A DNA stretch of 64,000 nucleotides from an uncultured Clostridia bacterium (GTDB taxonomy: Bacteria; Bacillota; Clostridia; Oscillospirales; Acutalibacteraceae): contig CANRNI010000001.1 in assembly GCA_947631945.1 (NCBI GenBank), positions 27,331 through 91,330 of the forward strand, written 5' to 3'. Below the pieces are notes generated by a model. That model had not been told where the DNA came from and did not search any database. It saw only the letters and a list, made by a program, of their open reading frames with translations. Both the position numbers and the translations under genes were made by a program. Within the stretch, counting starts at the first letter, position 1; every line of letters starts with the position of its first letter. Shown here one piece after another: positions 34,787 to 43,421 of the stretch.

Positions 34787-35805
34787 TGAAAAAGTCTCCC
34801 GAAAATAAAAAGGACGAGAGAAAGAACGGCTTAAAGCATCTTATGGATAACAACAAATTCGTTTTCGCGTTATCCCTGTTCATAGCTTTTCTTGTATGGG
34901 TAATAGTCGCGATGTATGCGAGTCCCGAGGAATCGTACACCATTTATAATGTGCCTGTCTCCGTCGATACCGAAAACAGCATAGTTGCTCAGCGTGGCTA
35001 TAAGACCTTCTGGCAGAGCGATGAGAAAATCGACGTTACCGTGACGGGTCCTCGTTACATGGTCACTACGCTCACTCCGGACGATATTATAGTTGCCGCG
35101 AATCTCAATAAAGTAAATACGGCGGGCGTTTCCGAGCTTGATTTAAGAGTTTCCCTTCGTGAAAGCAGTCAGGACATAACTATTTCCTCCTGGTCCAAAA
35201 GCTCTATTGAGGTATATTTTGACGCGGAGCTTACAAAGGAATTTGACGTGCAGATAGATACTTCCTCTATTCCGGAGCATATCGCCGAGGGGTATCAGCT
35301 TAATAAAGCCGAGCTTACGGTTTCAAAGGTCATGCTTAAAGGGCCCGAAACGGAAATTAATAAAACAGTGAGCGTTATAGGCGATATACAGTTTCCCGAG
35401 GAGCTTATGTTTAAAACAGATACGGTTCCCGTGACTCTTAATCTTGAGGGCGATACGGCCGCCGATACCGTTTCTGTCAATAAATACGTTACTTTCGCCG
35501 ACGAGCAGGAGTACTTTGTAAATATAAATATTGACAGAATCGCGGAGCTTGCTCCCTCTGTGGAATTTAAGGGGACAAAAACAGGCGATACCGACGTTAA
35601 GTTCAATACAAACGTCATTATCGCGAAAATAGACACGCTAACCGAGTTTAACGAGGAAACGCTTCCCGTAATGACTTTAGATTATTCTTCGCTTAAAGAA
35701 GGCGAAAATAATTATACCGTTTCTCTTTCAACTCTCGATTTACCGGAGGGCGTAAGGCTCACAGACCCGAATTTTACTCTGAAAATTACAATTACGCTTA
35801 GTTAA
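34786..35805 (+). CDS. cdaR: YbbR-domain regulator CdaR
   Basis: A 339-residue single-pass membrane protein. It has a basic N-terminus, a membrane helix (FALSLFIAFLVWVIVAMYA, about 30-48), then three YbbR-type beta domains on the outer face with repeated patterns such as YNVPVSVDTENS and VMLKGPETEINK. CdaR binds and modulates CdaA. The start codon overlaps the cdaA stop (TAATG). In many Firmicutes glmM follows; here it does not. Confidence 0.92.
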   Translation: MKKSPENKKDERKNGLKHLMDNNKFVFALSLFIAFLVWVIVAMYASPEESYTIYNVPVSVDTENSIVAQRGYKTFWQSDEKIDVTVTGPRYMVTTLTPDDIIVAANLNKVNTAGVSELDLRVSLRESSQDITISSWSKSSIEVYFDAELTKEFDVQIDTSSIPEHIAEGYQLNKAELTVSKVMLKGPETEINKTVSVIGDIQFPEELMFKTDTVPVTLNLEGDTAADTVSVNKYVTFADEQEYFVNINIDRIAELAPSVEFKGTKTGDTDVKFNTNVIIAKIDTLTEFNEETLPVMTLDYSSLKEGENNYTVSLSTLDLPEGVRLTDPNFTLKITITLS

Positions 35806-35820
35806 AATACTCTAAGTTAT

Positions 35821-35923
35821 AAACAAGTTTTCTACAAATTATAAACAATTGAACAAGTTTTCTTTAAATTGTGAACATCTGAACAAATTTTGAACACATT
35901 TTTGAACATTTGAACATGATTTT
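35821..35923. repeat. 30-bp imperfect tandem repeat and GAACA-rich tract
   Basis: 35821-35850 (AAACAAGTTTTCTACAAATT...) and 35851-35880 (GAACAAGTTTTCTTTAAATT...) are about 80 percent identical 30-bp units. A third partial unit and three more GAACA/TTTGAACAT boxes run to about 35923. It lies in the cdaR to lipoprotein gap. It could be a protein-binding array or low-complexity sequence. Confidence 0.7.
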
Positions 35924-36066
35924 CGCGTTTTTTTTCGACAAAAATTGCCCATTGTCTTTATCAATATCTATTTTATTATCTATATCATTATCATTATCGG
36001 CATTTTTGGCATCAGTCCGTATTCGGTTGTATGCGACCGTATAATTTTGAAAGGGGAGGCGGCGTA

Positions 36067-37503
36067 ATGATAAGTCATATCGGAAAAGTTAAGACGCTTA
36101 TTATCATTTTGATTATCGCCGCCGCTTCTGTTCTTCTTAACGGCTGCGGCTCGGCGGTTTTTAACTCGGCTGAAAACCTTGTCAGACCTCCGAAGCTTTC
36201 GGGAGACGACGGCGAACTGCAAGCGGCGTTTGAAAAGGCAATGAGCGAAAAGGGAGAATATATTCTTAAATATCCCTCCGAGGGCAAATACCGTTCCGCT
36301 TTCGTAAGGTACGACTGCGACGGCGACGGAAGCGACGAGGCGTTTGTATTCTTTTCGCTGAAAGCGGAGGAAATGTCGGTTTCCATGTATATGCTCGATT
36401 ATGAAAACGAAATGTGGAAAGCCGTGGGAGAAATTCCGGGCGAGGGAAACGACATTTATTCGGTTGAGTTCTGCGACCTTAATAACGACGGCACCGCGGA
36501 AATCCTTGTCGGCTGGAGCTCGCTCGACGTTAAAACGAACAAAAAGCTTTCCGTATACTGTTCGTATAAAAATTCTCAAAATCTCAATTACAGACTTCTC
36601 GCTATAGAGACGTATACGGCTATGTATACAATCGACATTGATTCCGACGGGGAAAAGGAAATCCTCGCCGCGCTTATAAATTCCACCTCCGACACTTATA
36701 CGACGGAAGCAAGACTTCTTAAAATGAGCTCGGAAAAGTCTATGGATTTTCAGATAGAGGCTGTCGGTCAAATAAGTCTATATTCAGAAATTACCGCTGT
36801 TACAAATATATCGTCATGCGTTTTGGACGGAAAAACATACGCGTTTATAGACGAGACGGCGGACAATACGTATCTTACCGAAATGCTTTACTGGGACAGC
36901 GCGAAAAACGCTCTTGCCGCTCCCATTAAGGTAGACGTTTTATCGGTATCGACCTGTCCTACAAGCCGTTCCCTGCCTTTAAACTGCGATGATATAGACG
37001 GCGACGGCGAACTCGAAATACCGTCTACACAGCTTTTGAGCAACAGCAGTATAATAAGAAAAATGCCCGAAGACTCGAATAAATCGAATCGGACGGAGGG
37101 AATACCTACAGAGAACGTATATATTGTAAACTGGAATAAATATGATAACGGCAAATTTACGGTGGTAAAAAGCTATATTGAAAACACATACGATAAATTC
37201 AGAATTGATTATATCGGCAAAACCATGAAAGATTGGTGCGTATCTTTCTATCCCGACGACCATGTTTCGCAGTTTTTTGAGCTGAGAAGCAAAGCGTCAA
37301 AGGACGGAAAAAACGAAACCGAGTCTGTTCTCCTCTTTTCGGTCAATGCTTTTGAGCTCGATGAGGAAATGCGCCTCGGTACAGACGTTTTTATAGGTGA
37401 AAATTATAAATATACTTACGAAATTACCGACGAGGGAAAAGCCGCCGGAATTACAAAAAGCTTTATAGCTTCTGTTTTTTCGCCGTCCTCGGATTATAAA
37501 TAA
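36067..37503 (+). CDS. Lipoprotein with FG-GAP/EF-hand-like Asp repeats
   Basis: A 478-residue lipoprotein. The ATG at 36067 has GGGGAGG upstream and gives a signal peptide ending in a lipobox, LNGC (lipidated Cys near residue 25). The body holds at least four DxDxDGxxE repeats: DCDGDGSDEA, DLNNDGTAEI, DIDSDGEKEI and DIDGDGELEI. These are typical of calcium-binding FG-GAP/VCBS propeller blades. It is extracellular and membrane-anchored. It lies 63 bases upstream of a two-component system and may be co-transcribed with it, which would suit a sensory or binding accessory role (inference). Confidence 0.82.
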   Translation: MISHIGKVKTLIIILIIAAASVLLNGCGSAVFNSAENLVRPPKLSGDDGELQAAFEKAMSEKGEYILKYPSEGKYRSAFVRYDCDGDGSDEAFVFFSLKAEEMSVSMYMLDYENEMWKAVGEIPGEGNDIYSVEFCDLNNDGTAEILVGWSSLDVKTNKKLSVYCSYKNSQNLNYRLLAIETYTAMYTIDIDSDGEKEILAALINSTSDTYTTEARLLKMSSEKSMDFQIEAVGQISLYSEITAVTNISSCVLDGKTYAFIDETADNTYLTEMLYWDSAKNALAAPIKVDVLSVSTCPTSRSLPLNCDDIDGDGELEIPSTQLLSNSSIIRKMPEDSNKSNRTEGIPTENVYIVNWNKYDNGKFTVVKSYIENTYDKFRIDYIGKTMKDWCVSFYPDDHVSQFFELRSKASKDGKNETESVLLFSVNAFELDEEMRLGTDVFIGENYKYTYEITDEGKAAGITKSFIASVFSPSSDYK

Positions 37504-37566
37504 TATATAAAATATGTAAACATTTATTTTATTAAAGTTAAAGAAATTTTACGGGAGTTATGAAAA

Positions 37567-38274
37567 ATGAAAAGGATACTTATTGCGGAGGACGAAGCGT
37601 CTATAAGAGATTTTATAGTTATAAATCTCAAGCGCGGAGGCTATGACGTCGTTGAGGCTGAAAACGGGCGCGAGGCGATAGAAAAATACGATGAAGCGAA
37701 CGGTGATTTCGACGTAGCTCTGCTCGATATAATGATGCCCGAGCTTGACGGTCTTGAGGTGTGCAAATATTTAAGGCGGAAAAGCTCGACTATAGGCATT
37801 ATCATGCTGACAGCCAAATCACAGGAAATGGATAAGGTGACGGGATTGCTCGTCGGCGCGGACGATTATGTAATAAAGCCGTTTTCGCCCTCCGAGCTTA
37901 TGGCGAGAATAGACGCTATTTACAGGCGTGTTACGGTAAATAAGGACCTTGCCGATAAAAGCAAAAGTCCGGGCGACTGCGTTGTAAGCGGTGAGTTTGT
38001 TCTCAATCTCAGGAGCAGAACATTACATAAAAATTCCGTTCCAATAGAGCTTACGCAGGTGGAGTTTCAGATAATGGAGTATTTTATGAGCAATTCCGGC
38101 GTTTCTCTTTCGAGGCTTGAAATTTTAAAGCGCGTTTGGGGCGACGCGTATTACGGGGACGAAAAGGTCGTCGATGTAAACATCAGGCGGCTCAGAATGA
38201 AAATAGAGGACGACCCGTCAAATCCTGCGCATCTTACCACGGTCTGGGGCTACGGTTATAAATGGACGCCGTAA
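37567..38274 (+). CDS. OmpR-family response regulator
   Basis: A 235-residue transcription factor. The receiver domain has the acidic pair Asp9/Glu10 (AEDEA), phospho-acceptor Asp54 (LLDIMMPELDG), a Thr switch (LTAKS) and Lys in VIKPF. The winged-helix DNA-binding domain (residues about 135-235) ends GYGYKWTP. It is paired with the kinase at 38410. GGGAG lies upstream. Confidence 0.94.
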   Translation: MKRILIAEDEASIRDFIVINLKRGGYDVVEAENGREAIEKYDEANGDFDVALLDIMMPELDGLEVCKYLRRKSSTIGIIMLTAKSQEMDKVTGLLVGADDYVIKPFSPSELMARIDAIYRRVTVNKDLADKSKSPGDCVVSGEFVLNLRSRTLHKNSVPIELTQVEFQIMEYFMSNSGVSLSRLEILKRVWGDAYYGDEKVVDVNIRRLRMKIEDDPSNPAHLTTVWGYGYKWTP

Positions 38275-38353
38275 GCCGTAATGCGTAATTCGCGTTATTC
38301 AATAATTGTTTTCAATAAATATTTTCGGCTAACTGAAAAGGCGGAAAATCCGG

Positions 38354-38386
38354 CAATTGTCAATTGTACATTGTCAATTGTCAATT
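38354..38386. repeat. CAATTGTACATTGTCAATTG-type repeat between regulator and kinase genes
   Basis: CAATTGTCAATTGTACATTG followed by TCAATTGTCAATT, the reverse-complement form of the array at 18899-18959. It lies only 24 bases before the kinase start. Confidence 0.9.
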
Positions 38387-38409
38387 AGGTTAAGGGGTGA
38401 TGCGCGGCA

Positions 38410-39855
38410 ATGCGTTCGGGCGGTATAACAAGGCGCTGGGTATTCAATACCTTAAGCTCGATAGTTATAATTTTAATTATAGTAAATGTCTGCGCGTCGG
38501 TCGCTATAAGAAGGTATTATTACGAAACGGCGGAAAATATGATGGATTCAAAGGTGCAAGGCTCCGCCGTTCAGTCGTTTTTCAAAAACTATCTTGATTC
38601 AACGGACGCGACGTTCGCCGAGGGCGCGAGAGAATTTGTTGAAAATTTCGCTTACAGCTATCAGATGGACGTCTGGGCGCTTGATAAAACGGGCGCGGTA
38701 ATAGTTACCTCGGCGGGATTTTCTGTGGACGATACAAACGCTGTCCCCGATTTTACGAGCGCTTTGCAGTCCGAAACGGACAGCGCAAGCTGGACGGGGC
38801 ATAACAGCTCGGGCGAAAAGGTCATGGCTAAGTCGTTTATCGTCAGAAACACGGACGGCACGGCGGCGGGAGCCGTAAGGCTTATAGTTTCGCTCGAGGA
38901 TCTTGACAGACAGCATTTTCTGTATACCGTTTTTATAGCCCTGCTCAGTCTCGCGGCTCTTACTCTTGTTACGATATCGGGAGTGTTCTTTATCCGTTCC
39001 ATAGTGCGTCCCGTCAGCCGTATAAACGAAACGGCAAAGCTTATCGCAAAGGGCGATTTTAATGCGAGAGTCGAGGTTACGGATCATCACGACGAAATAT
39101 CCGAGCTGTGCGACACGGTCAATTATATGTCCGAGGAAATAGCGAGAGCGGATAACGTAAAAAACGATTTCATTTCGACGGTTTCGCATGAGCTGAGAAC
39201 TCCTCTTACCGCTATAAAGGGCTGGGCCGAGACGCTCAGGGATATAGGCGGCTCCGACGCGGAAATGACCGCGAGAGGCATAGACGTTATAATCAGCGAA
39301 GCGGACAGACTTTATAATATAGTGGAAGATTTGCTCGACTTTTCAAAAATGCAGAGCGGCAGAATGGTAAAGCGTTCCGAGCCTATAGACGCTATGACGG
39401 AGCTTGAGGAAACTGTTTATGTATTTAACGACAGAGCGAAAAGGGACGGTATAGACCTTATTTATAACTCTCCGAGCTTTGCGGCTCCAATGAGCGCGGA
39501 CAAAAACCTGATAAAGCAGGTTTTCGCAAATATTCTCGATAACGCCTTTAAATACACGGAAAGAGGCGGCAGAGTAGCGGTTTACGCCGAAATTTCGGGC
39601 GGCTCTCTTGTTATTTCCGTAGCAGATACGGGTTGCGGCATTTCAAAAGCCGATTTGCCCCATGTGACGGAAAAATTCTACAAGGCGAACGTTTCCGTAA
39701 GAGGTTCGGGAATAGGTCTTGCCGTTGTAGATGAAATTATAAAAATGCATAACGGAAAGCTTGATATTTCGAGCGCAGAGGGCCAGGGAACGGTTGTTAC
39801 AGTATTCCTTCCCATAGACAAAAAAGCGGTGCAGGCGGCCGCACGCAATACATAG
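38410..39855 (+). CDS. Sensor histidine kinase
   Basis: A 481-residue membrane kinase. There are two membrane helices, near 15-35 and 180-205, flanking an extracellular sensor domain of about 145 residues. A HAMP linker follows (IVRPVSRINETAKLIAKGDF). Next are HisKA with the phospho-His in STVSHELRTPLTAIKG, and HATPase with N box NILDNAFKYTE, G1 DTGCGISKAD and G2 GSGIGLAVV. The start ATG has AAGGGGTGA 9 bases upstream. Its cognate regulator is the preceding gene. The signal is unknown; the sensor domain resembles those of cell-wall or sporulation-linked kinases only in layout. Confidence 0.93.
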   Translation: MRSGGITRRWVFNTLSSIVIILIIVNVCASVAIRRYYYETAENMMDSKVQGSAVQSFFKNYLDSTDATFAEGAREFVENFAYSYQMDVWALDKTGAVIVTSAGFSVDDTNAVPDFTSALQSETDSASWTGHNSSGEKVMAKSFIVRNTDGTAAGAVRLIVSLEDLDRQHFLYTVFIALLSLAALTLVTISGVFFIRSIVRPVSRINETAKLIAKGDFNARVEVTDHHDEISELCDTVNYMSEEIARADNVKNDFISTVSHELRTPLTAIKGWAETLRDIGGSDAEMTARGIDVIISEADRLYNIVEDLLDFSKMQSGRMVKRSEPIDAMTELEETVYVFNDRAKRDGIDLIYNSPSFAAPMSADKNLIKQVFANILDNAFKYTERGGRVAVYAEISGGSLVISVADTGCGISKADLPHVTEKFYKANVSVRGSGIGLAVVDEIIKMHNGKLDISSAEGQGTVVTVFLPIDKKAVQAAARNT

Positions 39856-39894
39856 TATGTATGGTAATCCGAATAAGGAAAGGATTGAAAGAAA

Positions 39895-40953
39895 ATGTCA
39901 GATAAAGAACAAAAAAATCCGCGTCTCGGTACGGCGGGAGGTCAGGCTCTCATTGAGGGTATTATGATGAACGGCCCTCAGGGCGCGGCGATGTCTGTGA
40001 GAAAAACCGACGGGTCTATAGTTACGGTTCCCAAGGATTTTAAGCATCTGAGAGATAAAATAAAGATATTCAAGCTCCCCGTATTAAGGGGAATAGTCAA
40101 TTTTATCGAGTCGATGGTTTTCGGCTACAAGTGCCTTATGGAGTCCGCCGAGCTTTCCGGTCAGCTTGAAATCGAGGAGAGCGAGGAGGAAATGAGCAAG
40201 CTCGACAAATGGCTAAGCGACCATTTCGGTCCCAAAATGATGGCCGCCGTTTCGACTGTCGCCATGGTTCTGGGAATATTGCTCGCGTTCGCGCTTTTTG
40301 TGTATCTTCCCTCATTTTTGATAAAAACTCTCGACGTTTACGCTTTCAAGGAGTTCCTTAACGCTCACGCTTTAAGACCGCTCTGCGAGGGAATTATAAG
40401 AATATGTATCTTTATAGGCTATCTTGCCGCAGTAACAAACATGAAGGACATAAAACGTGTTTTCATGTATCACGGAGCGGAGCATAAAACAATCTTTTGC
40501 TATGAAGCCGGCGAGGAGCTTACTGTTGAGAACGTAAAAAAATACAAGCGTTTCCACCCGAGATGCGGCACAAGCTTTATGTTTATAATCCTTATAATAA
40601 GCATACTTATGTCGTCCGTCCTCGCCGTTATATTAAAGCAGTTCCCGCAGGCAACGATAGGAGGCGTGCATATACTTAACGTCGCGTGGGCGTGGTCGCT
40701 AATCAAGGTGCTTATAATGCCGCTTGTAATGGGAGTCGGATATGAACTGTTAAAATACTCGGGCAAGCACGACAACGCGGTCATAAGGGTCCTTACCGCT
40801 CCCGGACTTTGGATGCAGCGTCTTACCACAAAGGAGCCGGACGACAGTATGATTGAAGTCGGTATTGCCGCTCTCAAAGCCGTAGTCGAGGGGATTCCGA
40901 GCGGCAGTCCGAACGAAGAAACCGATTCGGACGGTGAAAACGGCGGTGAATAA
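39895..40953 (+). CDS. DUF1385 membrane protein
   Basis: A 352-residue conserved protein of the DUF1385 family, recognised by GGQALIEGIMMNGPQGAAMSVR near the start, MVFGYKCLMESAE, and the block MYHGAEHKTIFCYEAGEELT followed by HPRCGTSF. There are about four membrane helices. Function is unknown; the conserved His/Cys/Glu positions suggest a metal site (inference). In many Firmicutes it stands beside prmC and prfA, as it does beside prmC here, overlapping by up to 20 bases. Confidence 0.9.
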   Translation: MSDKEQKNPRLGTAGGQALIEGIMMNGPQGAAMSVRKTDGSIVTVPKDFKHLRDKIKIFKLPVLRGIVNFIESMVFGYKCLMESAELSGQLEIEESEEEMSKLDKWLSDHFGPKMMAAVSTVAMVLGILLAFALFVYLPSFLIKTLDVYAFKEFLNAHALRPLCEGIIRICIFIGYLAAVTNMKDIKRVFMYHGAEHKTIFCYEAGEELTVENVKKYKRFHPRCGTSFMFIILIISILMSSVLAVILKQFPQATIGGVHILNVAWAWSLIKVLIMPLVMGVGYELLKYSGKHDNAVIRVLTAPGLWMQRLTTKEPDDSMIEVGIAALKAVVEGIPSGSPNEETDSDGENGGE

Positions 40954-41815
40954 TTCAAAAATTAAAACCGATTTAAGAAAATTGCTCCGAGACGCCGCAG
41001 GTGCGCTTCCCGAAGCCGACTCACCCGGAACCGACGCTTATGAAATCGCAAGGCTCGTATTCGGTTTTAACAGAACCGATATACTTCTTTGCCCCGTAAG
41101 AGAGCTTTCGGAAGAAGATATCGGCTTGTTCCGTGGTCTTATAAAAAAGAGAGCCGGCGGCTATCCTCTGCAATATATATTAGGAAAATGGGATTTTTTC
41201 GGCTTTACGTTTTTTGTTGAGGACGGCGTATTGATTCCGCGCCCCGAGACGGAACAGATTGCCGAAAACGCCTGTAAATTTCTTAAAACCGTGAAAAACG
41301 CCGTTGTTTTTGATATTTGCTCGGGTACAGGCTGTATAGGACTTTCCGTTGCCGCCAATAATCAAAGCTGTAAAGTATATTTGTTTGATATTTCGGAAAA
41401 GGCTTTGACGGTTTCCGAAAAGAATAAAAAAAATCTGCGCATTGAAAACGCCGAAATCTTAAATTACGATATTTTTACGGGATTCGACGGCAAAGCTCTG
41501 CCTCGACCCGACGTTATACTTTGCAATCCTCCTTACGTTACGGAGGACGAGTATAAATCGCTTGCGAAAGAAATATTTTTTGAGCCGAAAAATGCCGTGG
41601 TCTGCGGCGGAGACGGTCTTGACTTCTATAGATGCCTTGCCGAAAAATGGCTCCCATACATAAATCCCGGCGGATATTTTATGCTCGAATGCGGCGAGGG
41701 ACAACCGGAAAAGGTTGAGTCATTGATTGATAAGCAATTCAGAACCGCGTCGGAACGCGATATTTACGGCGTTCTCAGATTCGTTTCAGGAATAAAGGCA
41801 ACACCGCATAATTAA
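40934..41815 (+). CDS. prmC: Peptide chain release factor N5-glutamine methyltransferase
   Basis: A 293-residue SAM enzyme that methylates the GGQ glutamine of release factors. The N-terminal helical domain (LRKLLRDAAGALPEAD), the RxPLQYILGKWDFFG-like block, the SAM motif DICSGTGCIGLS and the catalytic NPPY (ILCNPPYVTEDEY) are all seen. The start is GTG; 40934 and 40946 are both possible, with no strong ribosome site, and both overlap the previous gene. The last six residues, KATPHN, and the stop codon come from a dispersed repeat inserted at the 3' end. Confidence 0.94.
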   Translation: MKTAVNNSKIKTDLRKLLRDAAGALPEADSPGTDAYEIARLVFGFNRTDILLCPVRELSEEDIGLFRGLIKKRAGGYPLQYILGKWDFFGFTFFVEDGVLIPRPETEQIAENACKFLKTVKNAVVFDICSGTGCIGLSVAANNQSCKVYLFDISEKALTVSEKNKKNLRIENAEILNYDIFTGFDGKALPRPDVILCNPPYVTEDEYKSLAKEIFFEPKNAVVCGGDGLDFYRCLAEKWLPYINPGGYFMLECGEGQPEKVESLIDKQFRTASERDIYGVLRFVSGIKATPHN

Positions 41816-41850
41816 CGGCTATCGCCTTTGCCGCGCATCTGCACTACAAT
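41793..41850 (+). repeat. Dispersed hairpin repeat, truncated A-type copy at the prmC 3' end
   Basis: It begins TAAAGGCAACACCGCATAAT and continues through CGCCTTTGCCGCGCATCTGC to ACTACAATAATTATTAA. The final TGCGGTATTGCC terminus is missing. Confidence 0.85.
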
Positions 41851-41889
41851 AATTATTAAAAGTTTAAATTGAGTTTAAGGAGAATGTTT

Positions 41890-42585
41890 ATGCTGTTTAA
41901 TATAATGCAATATATCAGGGACGGCGAGTATGCTTCGCTGTTTATTCAAATGGCGGCTCTGCTGTTCGTTGTGTTTTGTACCTTGCCCGTACATGAATAC
42001 GCTCACGCGCGCATGGCGGTAAAACTCGGAGACGACACTCCGCGCCTCGCGGGAAGATTGACTTTAAGACCTATGGCGCATATCGACCCCATCGGCGCTA
42101 TAATGATTTTTCTTGTAGGCTTTGGTTACGCAAAGCCCGTTCCCGTCAATATCCATAATCTTAAAAACGGACGCAAAAGCTTTGCGCTTGTGGCGTTTGC
42201 GGGACCGCTTGCGAACCTTATTATGGCTTTGATTTTCCTGCTTTGCCGCAACGCCGTGGGAGCGGTAAACGCTTTGGCGGGACTTCCGACGGCAGTTTAT
42301 ACCGTACTGTATCTTTTCTTTGATTTCGCCGCAGGTATAAATATATCTCTCGCGGTATTCAACCTCATTCCCGTCCCTCCTCTCGACGGCTCGAGAATAC
42401 TCACTTTGATTTTGCCGAATAAGTATTATTATACTCTAATGAAATACGAAAGATATATCATGATAGGAATGTTTGTACTGCTTTGGACGGGTATTTTGAC
42501 ATATCCCCTCAATCTGCTTTCGGGGCTTGTCTCGGCGGCCTTTGAATGGCTGACAGGTCTGCCTTTCAGATTTATAAAAGGCTGA
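41890..42585 (+). CDS. Site-2 protease family (M50) membrane metalloprotease
   Basis: A 231-residue protein with about five membrane helices. The zinc motif HEYAH lies in LPVHEYAHARMAVKLGD, and the second ligand motif is in FNLIPVPPLDGSRIL (NxxPxPPLDG). It belongs to the short YwhC/SpoIVFB-like group of intramembrane proteases. The start ATG at 41890 follows AAGGAG by 7 bases; an ATG six bases earlier is too close. It is immediately upstream of scpAB, a common clostridial order. Substrate unknown. Confidence 0.9.
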   Translation: MLFNIMQYIRDGEYASLFIQMAALLFVVFCTLPVHEYAHARMAVKLGDDTPRLAGRLTLRPMAHIDPIGAIMIFLVGFGYAKPVPVNIHNLKNGRKSFALVAFAGPLANLIMALIFLLCRNAVGAVNALAGLPTAVYTVLYLFFDFAAGINISLAVFNLIPVPPLDGSRILTLILPNKYYYTLMKYERYIMIGMFVLLWTGILTYPLNLLSGLVSAAFEWLTGLPFRFIKG

Positions 42586-42598
42586 TTTATAAAAGGCT
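42569..42598. repeat. 15-bp perfect tandem duplication at the end of the protease gene
   Basis: Two adjacent copies of GATTTATAAAAGGCT. The first contains the last codons and part of the TGA stop; the second lies just after the gene. Confidence 0.95.
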
Positions 42599-42616
42599 GA
42601 AAGAAATAATATAAGC

Positions 42617-43420
42617 GTGGCTGTTATTATGGATAAACCCCAATATAAAACGGAGGTTTTCGAGGGACCTCTTGATTTGCTTCTGCATCTTATATCGAAG
42701 CACAAACTGAATATAAACGATATTCCTATTTTTGAGCTTGTCGAACAGTATCTCGCTTACGTCAGACTTATGCGGGACGAAAATATGGAGATAGCGAGCG
42801 AGTTTCTCGAAATGGCAGCGCGTCTTGTTTACATAAAAACCGTCTCGCTCCTGCCGGTATACGAGGAAGCGGAACAACTGAAAAAAGAGCTTACCGGCGA
42901 GCTTATAGAATACCGCGACTGCAAGCTTATCGCGGGCAAGCTCTCCGAAATGAGCGGCGGCGCCGATAAAATGGTGAGAGACGCCATGAAAATCGAAGCC
43001 GATATGACGTATTCAAGGCTCCATGACGCGCTCGAGCTTTATGCGGCATATATAAACGCGGCGGGAAAAAAGCTTAAAAATCTGCCGCCGCCGGAGGATT
43101 CTTTTAAAGAAATAGTAGAAAAAGCGGTCGTTTCCGTATCGGGCAAGATAGACAGTATTTATTCGGTGCTTTCAAAAGCGGGAAAGATTAAGGTCTTTGA
43201 CGTTTTTTCCATGGCAAAAAGCCGTTCTGAGCTTGTGGCTTCTTTTCTCGCGATACTTGAAATGTCAAAAAACGGAAGAATACTTTTGACCGGCGAAAAC
43301 GAGGATTTAAGCATTGAGTTAAATCTTACCGACGCACAGACAGATACGGACAGCGGTGCAAACGAAGATTCGGATAAATACGCTGTTACAGGGGAGGCGG
43401 AGAAAAACGGAGAACAATAA
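42617..43420 (+). CDS. scpA: Segregation and condensation protein A
   Basis: The kleisin subunit of the bacterial SMC condensin, about 265 residues. The family start YKTEVFEGPLDLLLHLISKH, the INDIPI segment and the C-terminal winged-helix region (VFDVFSMAKSRSELVASFLA) are seen. The start is GTG at 42617 or ATG at 42629; neither has a clear ribosome site and the ATG product is closer to the family norm. It overlaps or abuts scpB. Confidence 0.93.
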   Translation: MAVIMDKPQYKTEVFEGPLDLLLHLISKHKLNINDIPIFELVEQYLAYVRLMRDENMEIASEFLEMAARLVYIKTVSLLPVYEEAEQLKKELTGELIEYRDCKLIAGKLSEMSGGADKMVRDAMKIEADMTYSRLHDALELYAAYINAAGKKLKNLPPPEDSFKEIVEKAVVSVSGKIDSIYSVLSKAGKIKVFDVFSMAKSRSELVASFLAILEMSKNGRILLTGENEDLSIELNLTDAQTDTDSGANEDSDKYAVTGEAEKNGEQ

Positions 43421-43421
43421 T

